Positions 34,389-44,384 of a stretch of DNA of 64,000 nt are shown one piece after another. The stretch lies in assembly GCA_051294375.1 (NCBI GenBank), contig CM119263.1, positions 30,674,258 to 30,738,257 on the forward strand, given 5' to 3'. The notes under the pieces are model-generated. The model was not told where the DNA came from. It was given only the letters and a program-made list of their open reading frames with translations, and ran no database searches. The translations under genes and the position numbers were made by a program. Origin of the DNA: Paraspadella gotoi. Its lineage: Eukaryota; Chaetognatha. The number at the start of each line of letters is the position of its first letter. The stretch's first letter is position 1.

Positions 34389-35035
34389 TGAAGAGACAGT
34401 AATTATTTTTATGTGTTAGTAACAGAACCGTTCAATGTAAGCAGTCCCTGAGCTTCGGATCAGGCTGTAACACCGAGTTACAGGCGGGCTAAGCGCCCCG
34501 TCCCTCTTAACTGCTAGGCGGCCACCGGGCTAGAAACCCGGACCTTTGGGTTGAGAGGCGAATGACTTGCCTCCGGCACCAATGGCCGCTGATGAACGGT
34601 TGGTGGATTTTAGTCCACCATACATCCCCCCCTCCCGTAGGGAGAAGTCTGTTGCGTCTCTTCAGTGAATTGTTGGTGGAAAATGCGTCGCCAAGTTGAG
34701 GCATGCCGCCTGATGTGTTGTTGTTGGAAAGTGCATCGCCAGATTGAGGCCTGTCGCCTGAAAGTGTTGTTGCTGTTGTGTTCGAAAGTCGGGCTCACCA
34801 ATGAAGAGACAGTAATTATTTTTATGTGTTAGTAACAGAACCGTTCAATGTAAGCAGTCCCTGAGCTTCGGATCAGGCTGTAACACCGAGTTACAGGCGG
34901 GTTAAGCGCCCCGTCCCTCTTAACTGCTAGGCGGCCACCGGGCTAGAACCCCGGACCTTTGGGTTGGGAGGCGAATGACTTGCCTCTGGCACCAATGGCC
35001 GCTGATGAACGGTTGGTGGATTTTAGTCCACCATA
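34389..35035 (-). mobile_element. TRIM-like element, family A copy 3 (best preserved)
   Basis: The terminal repeats 34389-34622 and 34802-35035 are both 234 bp. The centre is 179 bp. Target duplication ACTT lies at 34385-34388 and 35036-35039. On the minus strand each repeat starts with the hairpin TGGTGGACTAAAATCCACCA, contains a tRNA-like T-arm (CCGGGGTTCTAGCCCGG) and the hairpin CTGTAAC/GTTACAG, and ends TCTCTTCA. The centre starts TTGGTGAGCCCGAC and ends with a purine tract. Confidence 0.85.
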
Positions 35036-35179
35036 ACTTTTGTTTTTTTCCGTTTAAACTCATTTCCACTTGAACGATTATTAGCGGTAATTAATTAATA
35101 AATTAATAATATTAATTAATAAATTAATTAATTTGATCCGAAATTATAGAGCCGGAAACTGCTGTAAGTAGATCCATCT

Positions 35180-35848
35180 AAAAAACGTTATTAATACAAT
35201 GAGATCTAAGAACACGCTAGGTATATTTATAGCTAATGAGAGGATCAGCGACACGGGCAGATTTTTTTATTCTATCTAGCTTACATTTTTATTGGTCTGA
35301 TGAAATACCTCGGCAACCAAACAGGATATTCTGATTATATTCTCCTGGAGATCGCCGGATCTTCTAATCCGTTTACGGTTGAAAAAATTTATAATTTTAG
35401 ACATAAAATATCAGAGAAATTAAGCCTTTAAGCCTATTCTTGCTAAGTTGATTAATTAATTGATTAATTAATTAATGGAGCTCGTATTTACATTTAATAT
35501 AAAACGAAAAAACTAATTAGTGAAACCAATAATTGTTTTTTCTATTAAAAATTATTTCCACTCGGACGATTTCATCGAAACTTCATTTCAAGCTCAATCT
35601 CACACTTTTCTTCTCACATACAAAATTTTAGGTCAGATCCATTCCTGTGTAAATGGCGTTCAAAGCTAAGGGGGGACGGACGGACAGATAGGCAGATGGA
35701 TGGACCGACATTGATTTTTAGCTGCGCCGCGACTACTCGCGGAGTAACTCTATAAGTAACATTTCGGTCGGTCTGTCGGTCGGTCGGTCTGTCCCACTTA
35801 AAAATGCATATCATTTCATTATAGTTAGTTGCTCATTTGTTAAGATAG
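35180..35848. other. Non-coding stretch with H-family fragment
   Basis: 35450-35710 is a diverged H module ending in a GGAC-type tract, joined to a GCCGCGACTACTCGCGGAGT patch (about 35726-35750, inverted relative to 7279-7298) and a TCGG tract. No gene. Confidence 0.4.
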
Positions 35849-36517
35849 AAACAAGTTTGAGAAAATAATGTCGAATATTTTCACGATCATTAGCGGTAAT
35901 TAATTAATTAATTATTACAAACTATATAAACTAAAATAATAATTTAATTAATAAATTAATTAATTTGATCCAAAATGTTTGTTTTAAGGTCTTTTTATCA
36001 CTGACCATGCCAAAAGCAACGACAACAATATTGGCGACGATGACAATATAACGATTGACTTGATTGATTGATTAATTAATTAATTTATAAATAAATTGAT
36101 TGATAGAATAATTTATTAATAGATAACTAAATAAATTGATTGATTGATCAATTGCCCCGTCCACTCATGAGTAATTGGCCTTCAAATAGTGAAATATATT
36201 TTTTTGGTTTGTTCCACCTAAACTTATTTCCACTTTCCTGATTCCATCGAAACTTTATATCCAACTCAATCACTCACTTTCCTACCCACACACATAATTT
36301 CATTCTAATTCATCCCTCCAATCACGAGTAATTGGAGTTTAATGCTACGGGGGGACGGACTGACAGACGGATGGATGGACATCATTTTTTTTGCATAATT
36401 TATCATAATTCGAGTTTCTGATATGATAAAGATGATTTACTGACAAGATTTTGGGGTGGGACCATGGACCGACAAAGTGAATTATAGAGTCGGAATCTGC
36501 TGATAAGCAGATCCAAC
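35849..36517 (+). mobile_element. Helentron/DINE-like element H8
   Basis: A short complete copy: 5' end AACAAGTTTGAGAAAATAAT, ATTAATTA-rich spacer, two modules, a GGAC-type tract near 36355-36380, and the 3' hairpin GTCGGAATCTGCTGATAAGC...GATCC ending near 36517. Confidence 0.65.
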
Positions 36518-36739
36518 AAAAAAACCTTTAATATAAGGGACTGCTAGCGCCGCCTTCAGGAAATCCTAAAACTATAAGAAATTAAAGACGGAATTTTGAT
36601 GCAGTGCAAGTCAAAAATACATAGGCTAAGAAAGTTATTGTAATCATGTATTCATTTTATGTCACATTATGTCATGACATGTCACAAGAAATACACGTGA
36701 TAAGGTAGTCACTTAGGCGCAACACATTTGAATTACCTT

Positions 36740-36836
36740 TCTTGTTTTGCATATTTTTTTATAATTCAATATTCTTAGATTATATAAGTCAAGATTGAAT
36801 TATAGAGCCGGAATCTGCTGTAAGTAGATCTGGCTA
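36740..36836 (+). repeat. H-family 3' end fragment
   Basis: It ends GAGCCGGAATCTGCTGTAAG...GATCTGGC, a hairpin variant like that of H6. Confidence 0.5.
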
Positions 36837-36926
36837 ATAACCAATGATAACATCAAGAATGAAAATAACTTATAAAAATTTTTTTATTGTATATAACTTA
36901 TAATATTTAAATTTGAATTCTTATAG

Positions 36927-37123
36927 CTATCTTCAATACATTTCAAGTTATGTCAAAAGCGAAATATTTTTCCCCGGTGACTTGATAATAAAAGAAAATG
37001 ATGTGGTTTTTAAGGCATATTACATATTTTATGGATCTTGCCAATTAATATTCAATGATGGTTTTAACAAAATCTTAAATGTTGGAAAAGTTTTTGGCCA
37101 ACAATTTCTTTTCTTTTCCAAAC
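36927..37123 (+). CDS. CNG-like channel exon: CNBD start of repeat c
   Basis: The acceptor is GAATTCTTATAG and the donor is AAAC|GTAAGT. The exon encodes about 66 residues. Its first base completes the split serine codon left by the exon at 33404. IFFPGDLIIKENDVVFKAYY followed by IFYGSCQLIF and LNVGKVFGQQFLF is the first half of a cyclic-nucleotide-binding beta roll. It ends one base into a codon; the phosphate-binding cassette and C-helix must lie in a further exon that I could not identify between 37124 and 43500. Confidence 0.7.
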
Positions 37124-38600
37124 GTAAGTTTAATAAATACTGATACACCTTAGTTTTAGTGTTTATTCTCTATATAGACGTTTCAGATTTCTTATTTTAA
37201 AATTAGCAATCTTATCTCGTCGAGAAATCATGAAATATTTTTTTAATGGAGAAACTGGGAGAAACTTGGTTAAAAAATAGATATAAGACACAATGCAAGT
37301 TAACGTGGCGAAGCTTACCCATGCAAATTTTTATCATATTTATTAATCTGTGAGCCAAACTTAAAGCTTTACATTAATAATACTGCATGCACTTGGTTCA
37401 ACCAGACTTCCTTTACTTTTACCATAACCCTCACTTATCTACAAAAAAGGAAAATTAGTAAAAAAGCAGTAAGAAGCAGACTCGTAGTGGCGAAAATCTA
37501 TGACAAAATTTTGTACTCCTTGATTTGTCAGTTAAACTGTGTAAAGAATAGTCGTACGTTTACTGAATAGCTGTATTGCATTGCATAGTCGTACTAGCGC
37601 TGCTTACGGCGTCGTCGATATTTGTTTATTTGAGTTGCCTTCACTACCGTTTTTGAGGCGCCCTAAAACGATTCAACGTTACGAGTTTTTGAAACAAGAT
37701 TATTTTGAGGAAAAACGTAAAAATCCTTAACTGCCCAAAATGTAAGATGAAATTGTAAAATGTAATTCGACATTGTATTTGATAAATAATATTTCTGCAG
37801 AGTTTGAACGCTTCTTTGTACTTTCCTACACTACATAGGAGTCTACGTCGTTCTTAGAGATCGAGGAAGACTTTTTCAATAAAGATTTTCGTTCAAATCT
37901 GACTACCAAACAAAATAAACGCTCCTGGTAAAAATTCCGGTAAAATATCGATTTAAAAACACTTGATTCCGATCCTGTTGTATCTGAAGGGCTCCCATTT
38001 TTTTTCTTGTCAAATCATCATCTTGATATCAAACAACCCAGAACAAATAGACTGCTTCTGGACGGAAAAATTTTCCATCTCTGATTTTATATAAAAATGA
38101 AAGGGATTTTTTTCCTTGAAAACAATATAAACGTGACTGGAGTATGTTCATGTTCAACAAATGAGGTCCAATTTTGGAATTCTTTGGCAAAGTGTCTGAA
38201 GGGCTCTCAAAATTTTTTTTTTACATTTTATTTGGTTATTTTGATAATGATACGATCATGGTAAAGTGAATTAGTCCATTTTGGTGAAATTTTTATTTAA
38301 AGTAAAAGTAAAAGAGGAGCTAACGATTGGAATTCTAAGAGTTTTCAACCGGGAGTCAGATTCGGGAAAAATCTTCTATGGCGAAAATCTTCCAAAGAAG
38401 GGGTTGTTTTTCCCGAAGATTTTGGTTAATATTTCTTATTTTATAGTCGGATTTTTTTGAAACTTAATATTAACAAATATTGCCATCATTCTACCTTGGC
38501 CGGTAAATAGAATATTTAAAAAAACCTCGGGCTTTTGTTCGTCAGAGCTTAGTCCTACACTACATTTCCTACAATAAACTACACTTCGTTGAAACTCACG
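37124..38600. other. Non-coding stretch with dispersed repeat D
   Basis: No gene. 37835-38290 and 55829-56420 share a diverged block (GTCGTTCTTAGAGAT, TTCAAATCTGACTA, AAACGCTCCTG), so an old interspersed repeat of unknown type is present. Confidence 0.4.
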
Positions 38601-38605
38601 GGCAT

Positions 38606-39265
38606 TAAATGAAATTGGTAAACCAAATATAAAAATTATCCATTCATTTAATAAATAAGCTATCTTGTCCCTGACTTTGGACAGGCTTTGGTGGTTTTAA
38701 GGCCTCCACAGATAATAAACATAGCAGGTTTCTGCAAGCTTTCAATCAAGACTCTCTCACAGTCTTCTTTATTCACTCCCAGTGAACCTGCTTCCCTATC
38801 AATGAAGTGGTATAATATTTCAAAGAATGTTTCAAATGTATGAAAAGACCACTCCCTTAAGTATTAGATCGGGAATACTATATTGTACTCCGCACTAGCA
38901 ATCAAATACAAGGAGCCTGAATTTTATGAAATTGGGTACAACCAATATAAAAATTAATCCATTCATTTAAATAAATAAGCTATCTTGTCCTGACTTTGGA
39001 CAGGCTTTGGTGGTTTTAAGGCTCCATCACACTTACAAAGATATAACATAGCAGGTTTCTGCAAGCTTTCAATCAAAGACTCTCTCACAGTCTTATTTAT
39101 TCAATCCCAGTGAACCTGGCTTCCCTATCCAATGAAGTGGGTATAATATTTCAAAGAATGTTTCAATTGTATGAAAAGACCACTCCCTTAAGTATTAGAT
39201 CGGGATATATATTGTACTCTGCACTAGCATAAAATACAAGGAGCTGAATTTTATGAAATTGGTAC
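38606..39265. repeat. Tandem duplication, ~330 bp unit, with coding-like content
   Basis: Two direct copies (about 38606-38929 and 38930-39265). On the minus strand copy 1 reads open for about 68 codons (contains EWSFHTFETFFEILYHF, NKEDCERVLIESLQKPA). Copy 2 has small indels. No family recognised; possibly an exon remnant or a repeat-borne frame. Confidence 0.45.
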
Positions 39266-39693
39266 AACCAACCGATATTAGACAGTTTTTGATAGGCTTT
39301 AGTAGTGGAAAATTCGACTTTTCATAAACTGTATAGCCAAAAAATATTAAAAATGATTATAATTATACACCAAATGATAGCTGAAAAAAAGATCTTACTC
39401 TCTGATCCATTATTTCATAATTTTGAATTTAGAAAATATAAGTTTTAGATTAATCAATTTGAAAATTAAAATGACAAATTTTTTTCCAACTTTTTCAAGA
39501 TTTGATTTTTTTTTACTGTATTCCTCCTGTGTTGAGGCAAAGAATAAGGAAGACATTTTAAGTCATGTTATTGCAATCATATATGTATATTTTGAAACAA
39601 TTTGAAAATTTTTATTTCTTAAAAAAATAGGAAAAAAACATTTTGGAAAAAAAGATTTTGAGCATTAAAATTTTAGATCTGGAAATAGAAAAC

Positions 39694-39813
39694 GAATTTT
39701 GAATTTTCAAAAAATCAAAAAATCTAGCTATTTGAATTTTGAATTTTCAAAAAATCAAAAAATCTAGCTATTTGAATTTTGAATTTTCAAAAAATCAAAA
39801 AATCTAGCTATTT
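39694..39813. repeat. 40 bp tandem repeat, three copies
   Basis: Three nearly identical copies of a unit starting GAATTTTGAATTTTCAAAAA. Confidence 0.8.
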
Positions 39814-39898
39814 GATTTTGCTACAATCTGATTTTTTTTTTGATATCTTTTATTTTAGAGTAGAAATAAAATTCTCAATGAGCATAGGTTAGTTCATT

Positions 39899-40657
39899 AT
39901 CGAGCCTGCCGGCGAAGCCGGTCCAGGCTCAATATTGTTTCGGGTGAGCTTTTTTGTGACGTCGTCGTCGTCGTCGTCGGCGTCACGCTTTTTTATATAA
40001 AAACTACTACGCTTTTATAGTTTTGGCTGGGACTTACCATTTTTTTAAATAAAAATTATAATGAATTACGATGAAGTTTTATAAAAGTGTGCGATCATAG
40101 TAAGTTAAAAATTTAGATATGGCTTCCCATCTTAAAATAGCTTTGAAATTTTCATATTACATTTGGCTTTAAGTATTTTTTGTTTGAATTTCCACTTGAT
40201 TACTATGATTTACTGCAATATGCAAATGAGATTATAATACTCATTATATTATCCAAATTATTATATAGAAATGCTTTAATCTAATTTACATATTGCAGTA
40301 AATAATATTGAAGAAAAAATTCATAAAAAATCTTTGAATCAATAAAAAACATATGAAATCAAAAGACCTTTTTAATGAGAAGCTATATCTTAATTTTAAT
40401 ACAAATAAAAATAAAATCTTTTATAAGCTATGATTGGTAAAAATTGTAACAATTTTTAATTGTAAACAATTGTAACTTTTTTTGCCTTTCTTTTATTTAT
40501 TCAAATTATATATACATTTTTCTTCCTATTTTTGTCAGGGGCTGCCTTTTCTGAATCGTCTAAAAACGAGTTCAGGTTCTGCAGTGACTGTTCAGCGGCC
40601 TTCCAGCGGCTGTCCAGCTTTCTCTCTCTGTCTCTCTTTGTCTCTTTCTCGATGTCT

Positions 40658-40688
<31 letters not shown>

Positions 40689-40765
40689 TTTACGATCTCT
40701 TGCCTGATCGTTCGTTTTCTTTTTCCTTCTAAAACTTTTATTATCGCCTTTTATTCCGATTTTAA
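39899..40765 (+). mobile_element. Element P, near full-length copy
   Basis: Same order as 31370-32220 in the opposite orientation: hairpin CGAGCCTGCCGGCGAAGCCG..., a GTC-repeat tract (39960-39985), the TGCAATATGCAAATGAG region, AGCGGCTGTCCAGC near 40600, then a TC microsatellite and CGATCGTTCG-type end. Confidence 0.6.
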
Positions 40766-42365
40766 AAAAAAACTTTTTACTTTTTAAAATGAAAAAATAA
40801 ATAGCTAAAATTATTTTTTATTTTTTTATTTAAATTAATTTCTACCAGAATGATTTTGTCCAAACTTAAGATTAAGCTCAATCAACCTCTTTTCTGGCCA
40901 CACAAAATTTCAGATCAATCTATCAATTTACTCAAATATAATGATAGGTTAATGTTACAAATGGATGGACAAACAAATAAATGAATGGAAAGAGGGGAGG
41001 ATTCTATTTTTTTGAATAATTTTTTATAAATCAGTATTCTAAGATGAACCAAGTTATTTACCAACAAGATATGAGGGGTGGACAGATAAATGGATAAATT
41101 GGACTATTATAGAAAAAAATTTATATATTAATTTTTTTTTATTATCCTATATTTAGTCATATCCTAACTAAAATATTATTTTGCATTGATTTTTTTTCAT
41201 ATATGAATTAAACCATGATGTTTCATATAACCTATTCACTAGTATATGGAAAAAGCAGCTGAGTGATAACTTACCCAAGGTTATTTTCAAAGCTTTTTAC
41301 ATCTAAGTTTTTTCTTATAGCATCTCATGTTGAAGCAGTCTAATTATATTAGAACTAATTTTTTTTATTTTTGTCATAATTTTAAAAAAATTGATTGTTT
41401 TCAGTATTTATTATTCTTTTTTCGTCAATATTTATGATACTGAAGATTAACATTGAGTAGTTATCGACAGAATATATCAAAATTTATTAGTCCCAATTAT
41501 TAAAAATGTAAATATAAGATTTAGCTGTGTCTACGAGGCCTGGCAGAAAAAAAATGATCACAATTTTTTTTATGTCATAATGCTATCATCGCAGAGGAAT
41601 AAAACTCAAGAAACCGGATCGGCGACTCGAGTAAAGATTAAGATTAAGATTAAGATTATTACTTAAATGCTATCATAAAATAATTTTAATGCATCATGTG
41701 AGGTATGACAGCACGTGAAAAAAATTTTTTTTAATAAATATAAAAATCACCAGACTACCCTACTATAATAATTGCTAACAGAGAAAATAATTTTTTAACT
41801 TTTCAGATATTGTGTTTTACATTCTATTATTGTTTACAACAACGACTTTTTTAAAACTATGAATATTGAATAATAAAGTCGTCGGAAATATATTGGCTTT
41901 AATCGCGAACCTTTTTTATGGCGCTGATTAGATGATTAGATGAAGGTCTGCAATTAAAGCAATAAAATCCTCTCTAAACAAATAAAAGATTTTCGATTTT
42001 TCTCCCTCTTATTTCAGAAAGAAATATAACAAACAAAAAAAGTTTTTTTGGAATATATATATTTATAAATTGAATCATAAACGATATAAAATATTTATTT
42101 CAGCGGCGCGTTTTTCTGTAAAAGCATCACAGCTCTGCATCTGTTATTCGCTTCATCACGAAATTGTGACTCAAATTCTTATTTCACTGGCGAGATTTCA
42201 TATGGCAGATTTGGATATCGAGACACGGTTTGATGATAGGCTTATTGCAGATTTGACGTTTACTGCCAGACAGAAAATTCTTTGAATCAATAAAAAATAG
42301 TAAATGTAAATTTTTAAATCATTTAATTATGTGGCTGATAAATCAAATTTCATTCTTTTAATATT
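40766..42365. other. AT-rich stretch with a decayed H-family copy
   Basis: 40820-41115 keeps the H module order (TTTCTACCAGAATGATTTTG, CACACAAAATTTCAGATCAA, GGATGG tract, ATGAGGGGTGGACAG) in degraded form. A 71-codon frame at 42070-42285 (contains ARFHMADLDIETRFDDRLIA) shows no recognisable domain. An AGATTA hexamer tract is at 41636-41657. Confidence 0.4.
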
Positions 42366-42890
42366 TTTGTATCGTCGCAGAGAATGAATTATCAAGTAGG
42401 TCGCTTCTCTTGGCTTCTCCGTCTGATTGACCAATCAGAGAGCTTGCCTCTCTTGGTTTTTCCGTCTTTTCGTCTGATTGACCAATCAGAGAACAGGCTT
42501 CCATCAAGAAACCGACGACAGAGAAACGAGAGAGGGAACGTGATCACTGATCACTCTTCAACTTACCTTCAAGAAACTAACATCAAACTCTTATGGACCA
42601 TTTGTTATATTATTATATTATTGTTTACTGCCTGCCTTTTATCAGCATAATATACATAATTTTTAAGTCAATTGTAATCATCCCAACGTGTTCATATGTC
42701 AATAAAACTCCTCCTATTTCTCCCGTAATAAACAACGCCTACTTCATTTATTGTGGTGGCAGCTGTGAAATTCGAATTCTTGCTTCCATAGAGACTGGAT
42801 TGGAAAGGTTTTGACTCACCACGCCTAACAAGAAGAGCACTCTTCCGGAACTACTCTTCTCTACAAAATATTTATTCAAATTCATCCCCC
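42366..42890 (+). mobile_element. LTR-like sequence with tRNA-Leu primer-binding site
   Basis: 42366-42752 has promoter-like CCAAT motifs in a repeated GATTGACCAATCAGAGA, a polyadenylation-like CAATAAAAC, and ends in TTATTG. It is followed at 42754 by TGGTGGCAGCTGTG, whose first ten bases are complementary to the 3' end of tRNA-Leu(UAG) including CCA (from memory). Related words (ATCATCGCAGAGGAAT, GGATCGGCGACTCG) occur at 41588-41640 and 50367-50420. No pol follows. Confidence 0.5.
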
Positions 42891-42933
42891 TTAAACAAAA
42901 AATATCTTTCTTCTTCACCTAAAATTAACAAAT

Positions 42934-43147
42934 TATGGTGGACTAAAATCCACCAACCGTTCATCAGCGACCATTGGTGCAGTAGGCAAGTCATTCGTCT
43001 CCCAACCCAAAGGTGCGTGGTTTTAACCCGGTGGTCGCCTAGCAGTTAAGAGGGACGGGGCGCTTAAACCGCCTGTAAAACGGTGTTACAGCCTGATCCG
43101 AAGCTCAGTTCTGTCATTAACATATAACAATAATTACTGTCTCTTCA
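42934..43147 (+). mobile_element. TRIM-like family A, solo terminal repeat
   Basis: A single terminal repeat from TATGGTGG to CTGTCTCTTCA with target duplication AAAT at 42930-42933 and 43148-43151. A lone repeat with an intact duplication is the product expected from recombination between two LTRs. Confidence 0.8.
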
Positions 43148-43445
43148 AAATAAACTTTTCCTCTAAGTCAAAAAATAAATAAATGATTAAATTAACCTTT
43201 AACAAAAGGAAGACAATCCAGCTTCCAAATTATAAAAATGATGCGAATTCAGGAGTGCGTTCTGAGTATAAAACAAAATTGGACTAAAATAATCATCTCC
43301 ACCTCAAAAAAAAAAAAAATAAAAAGAAACAAAAAAAAAAAATCAAACATCAAATTCATTTTTCGTCTTTAATAAATTCATTGTCTTAAAGAAATTGTTT
43401 TCTCTCATTTAATGCTACATACGCAACGAAAATAGAGATTCATAA

Positions 43446-43502
43446 TAATGCCATTAACAATGTGATTAACAATGCCATTAACAATGCCATTAACAATGCC
43501 TC
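43446..43502. repeat. 12 bp tandem repeat
   Basis: Units close to AATGCCATTAAC, about five copies, just upstream of a coding exon. Confidence 0.6.
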
Positions 43503-43531
43503 TAACTTTACAATTTTTTTTTATGTATCAG

Positions 43532-43640
43532 GAAAAACACTACTGAGAAGGATTATAGCATCAAGTTTGATAACACGTCCATCAAAGGAAGCATTAAAGA
43601 AACTGTAGAAGTCTTAGAAAAATCAGTTGAAAAGTTAGAG
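43532..43640 (+). CDS. Coding exon of unrecognised gene (exon 1 of 2 seen)
   Basis: The acceptor ATGTATCAG ends at 43531 and the donor is GAG|GTATGG after 43640. After one base completing a codon it encodes KNTTEKDYSIKFDNTSIKGS then IKETVEVLEKSVEKLE, charged and probably helical. It ends on a codon boundary, as required by the next exon. Composition is less AT-rich than its flanks. No family is recognised. The frame starts one base into the exon, which does not match the phase left by the channel exon at 37123, so an intervening exon or a different gene is implied. Confidence 0.5.
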
Positions 43641-43713
43641 GTATGGCCTGTTTTTTTTGTTAATTATTAAAAGAATGAAATTGATAATTATTCCCCCTTT
43701 CCATATATTTCAG

Positions 43714-43819
43714 ACATTTAAAAAGCCATACAGGGACCTAAAGCGGCGATTTCTCTCTGTTTTTCAACAACATCAAGATTTCTTTGACAAACTTGCTTGG
43801 AAATTTGTTCATTATTCAG
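43714..43819 (+). CDS. Coding exon of unrecognised gene (exon 2 of 2 seen)
   Basis: It is separated from the previous exon by a 73 bp GT-AG intron (43641-43713, acceptor CATATATTTCAG). It encodes TFKKPYRDLKRRFLSVFQQH then QDFFDKLAWKFVHYS, again helical and basic. The donor CAG|GTTCAA after 43819 is weaker; without it the frame runs 22 more codons to a stop at about 43884. Together the two exons give about 71 residues. The function is not recognised. Confidence 0.5.
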
Positions 43820-43884
43820 GTTCAAATATATATTTTTTTGGCTCTTTTTTCCAAGACTGCCCCATTTCTGTTCATTTATCCTAG

Positions 43885-44180
43885 AATTTAATCTTAATAT
43901 TTAACTTAAATATATTTTTAAACTTATTTAATATCTAACGCTAAAACTTTATCCCTAACCTTAACCTTATTATGAACCCAAACCATAAACACTAGAGTGG
44001 AACACTGGGGGGACATAAATTTTATTTGAGTGAACAAACAAGGATATTTAGACGTGAGAATTTCTGTTTCACTCTCACTAATTATTAAGTAGATTAATTG
44101 TTAAATTTCACTAATATTCATCAGTTTAAAACTTTATTATTATTGTTATACATTGCACAATGTAAAGATTTTTGCACTGT
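43885..44180. other. AT-rich stretch with CTAACC-like words
   Basis: Words of the CCCTAACCTTAACC type occur at about 43930-43990. No gene. Confidence 0.35.
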
Positions 44181-44184
44181 TTTT

Positions 44185-44350
44185 TTCTCTCTCCCTCTCT
44201 CTCTCTCTTTTTCACCATTTCACTTCTTTTCACAACTTACTCTGTCTTTTCTCAACTTCAGCCTATCCTCACCAATTGACCACTGTCCTTTCTAAACTCT
44301 GTGTTGGAAACTTTGCCCCCTCTCTCTCTCTGTTTATCTCTCTTTCTCTC
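44185..44350. repeat. CT microsatellite clusters
   Basis: (CT)n runs at 44185-44210 and 44320-44350 upstream of hammerhead motif 3. A GA/CT tract likewise accompanies motif 1. Confidence 0.55.
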
Positions 44351-44384
44351 TTCCTTTACACAAAATATTTTCCATATTCACATT

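Larger units (their letters stand above)
33529..35179 (+). mobile_element. Helentron/DINE-like element H6 with nested TRIM
   Basis: The 5' terminus AACAAGTTTGAGCAAACCAT is followed by GTCGGATCTGCCTACGATAA. It then has the 18 bp minisatellite (33700-34160), one module, the TRIM insertion 34389-35035, and a 3' end GAGCCGGAAACTGCTGTAAG...GATCC near 35150-35178. Confidence 0.65.
33405..36926 (+). other. Intron between repeat c and its CNBD, filled by H elements
   Basis: A 3522 bp GT-AG intron holding H6 with a nested TRIM, a fragment at 35450-35800, H8 and the 3' end of another H copy (36740-36836) only 90 bp before the next exon. Confidence 0.6.

Noticed and set aside
39423-39605. Frame with SSCVEAKNKEDILSHVIAII as a possible second half of CNBD c
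   Set aside because: Its only usable acceptor (TTCAAG) leaves one base before the frame, while the exon ending at 37123 needs two. The similarity is slight.
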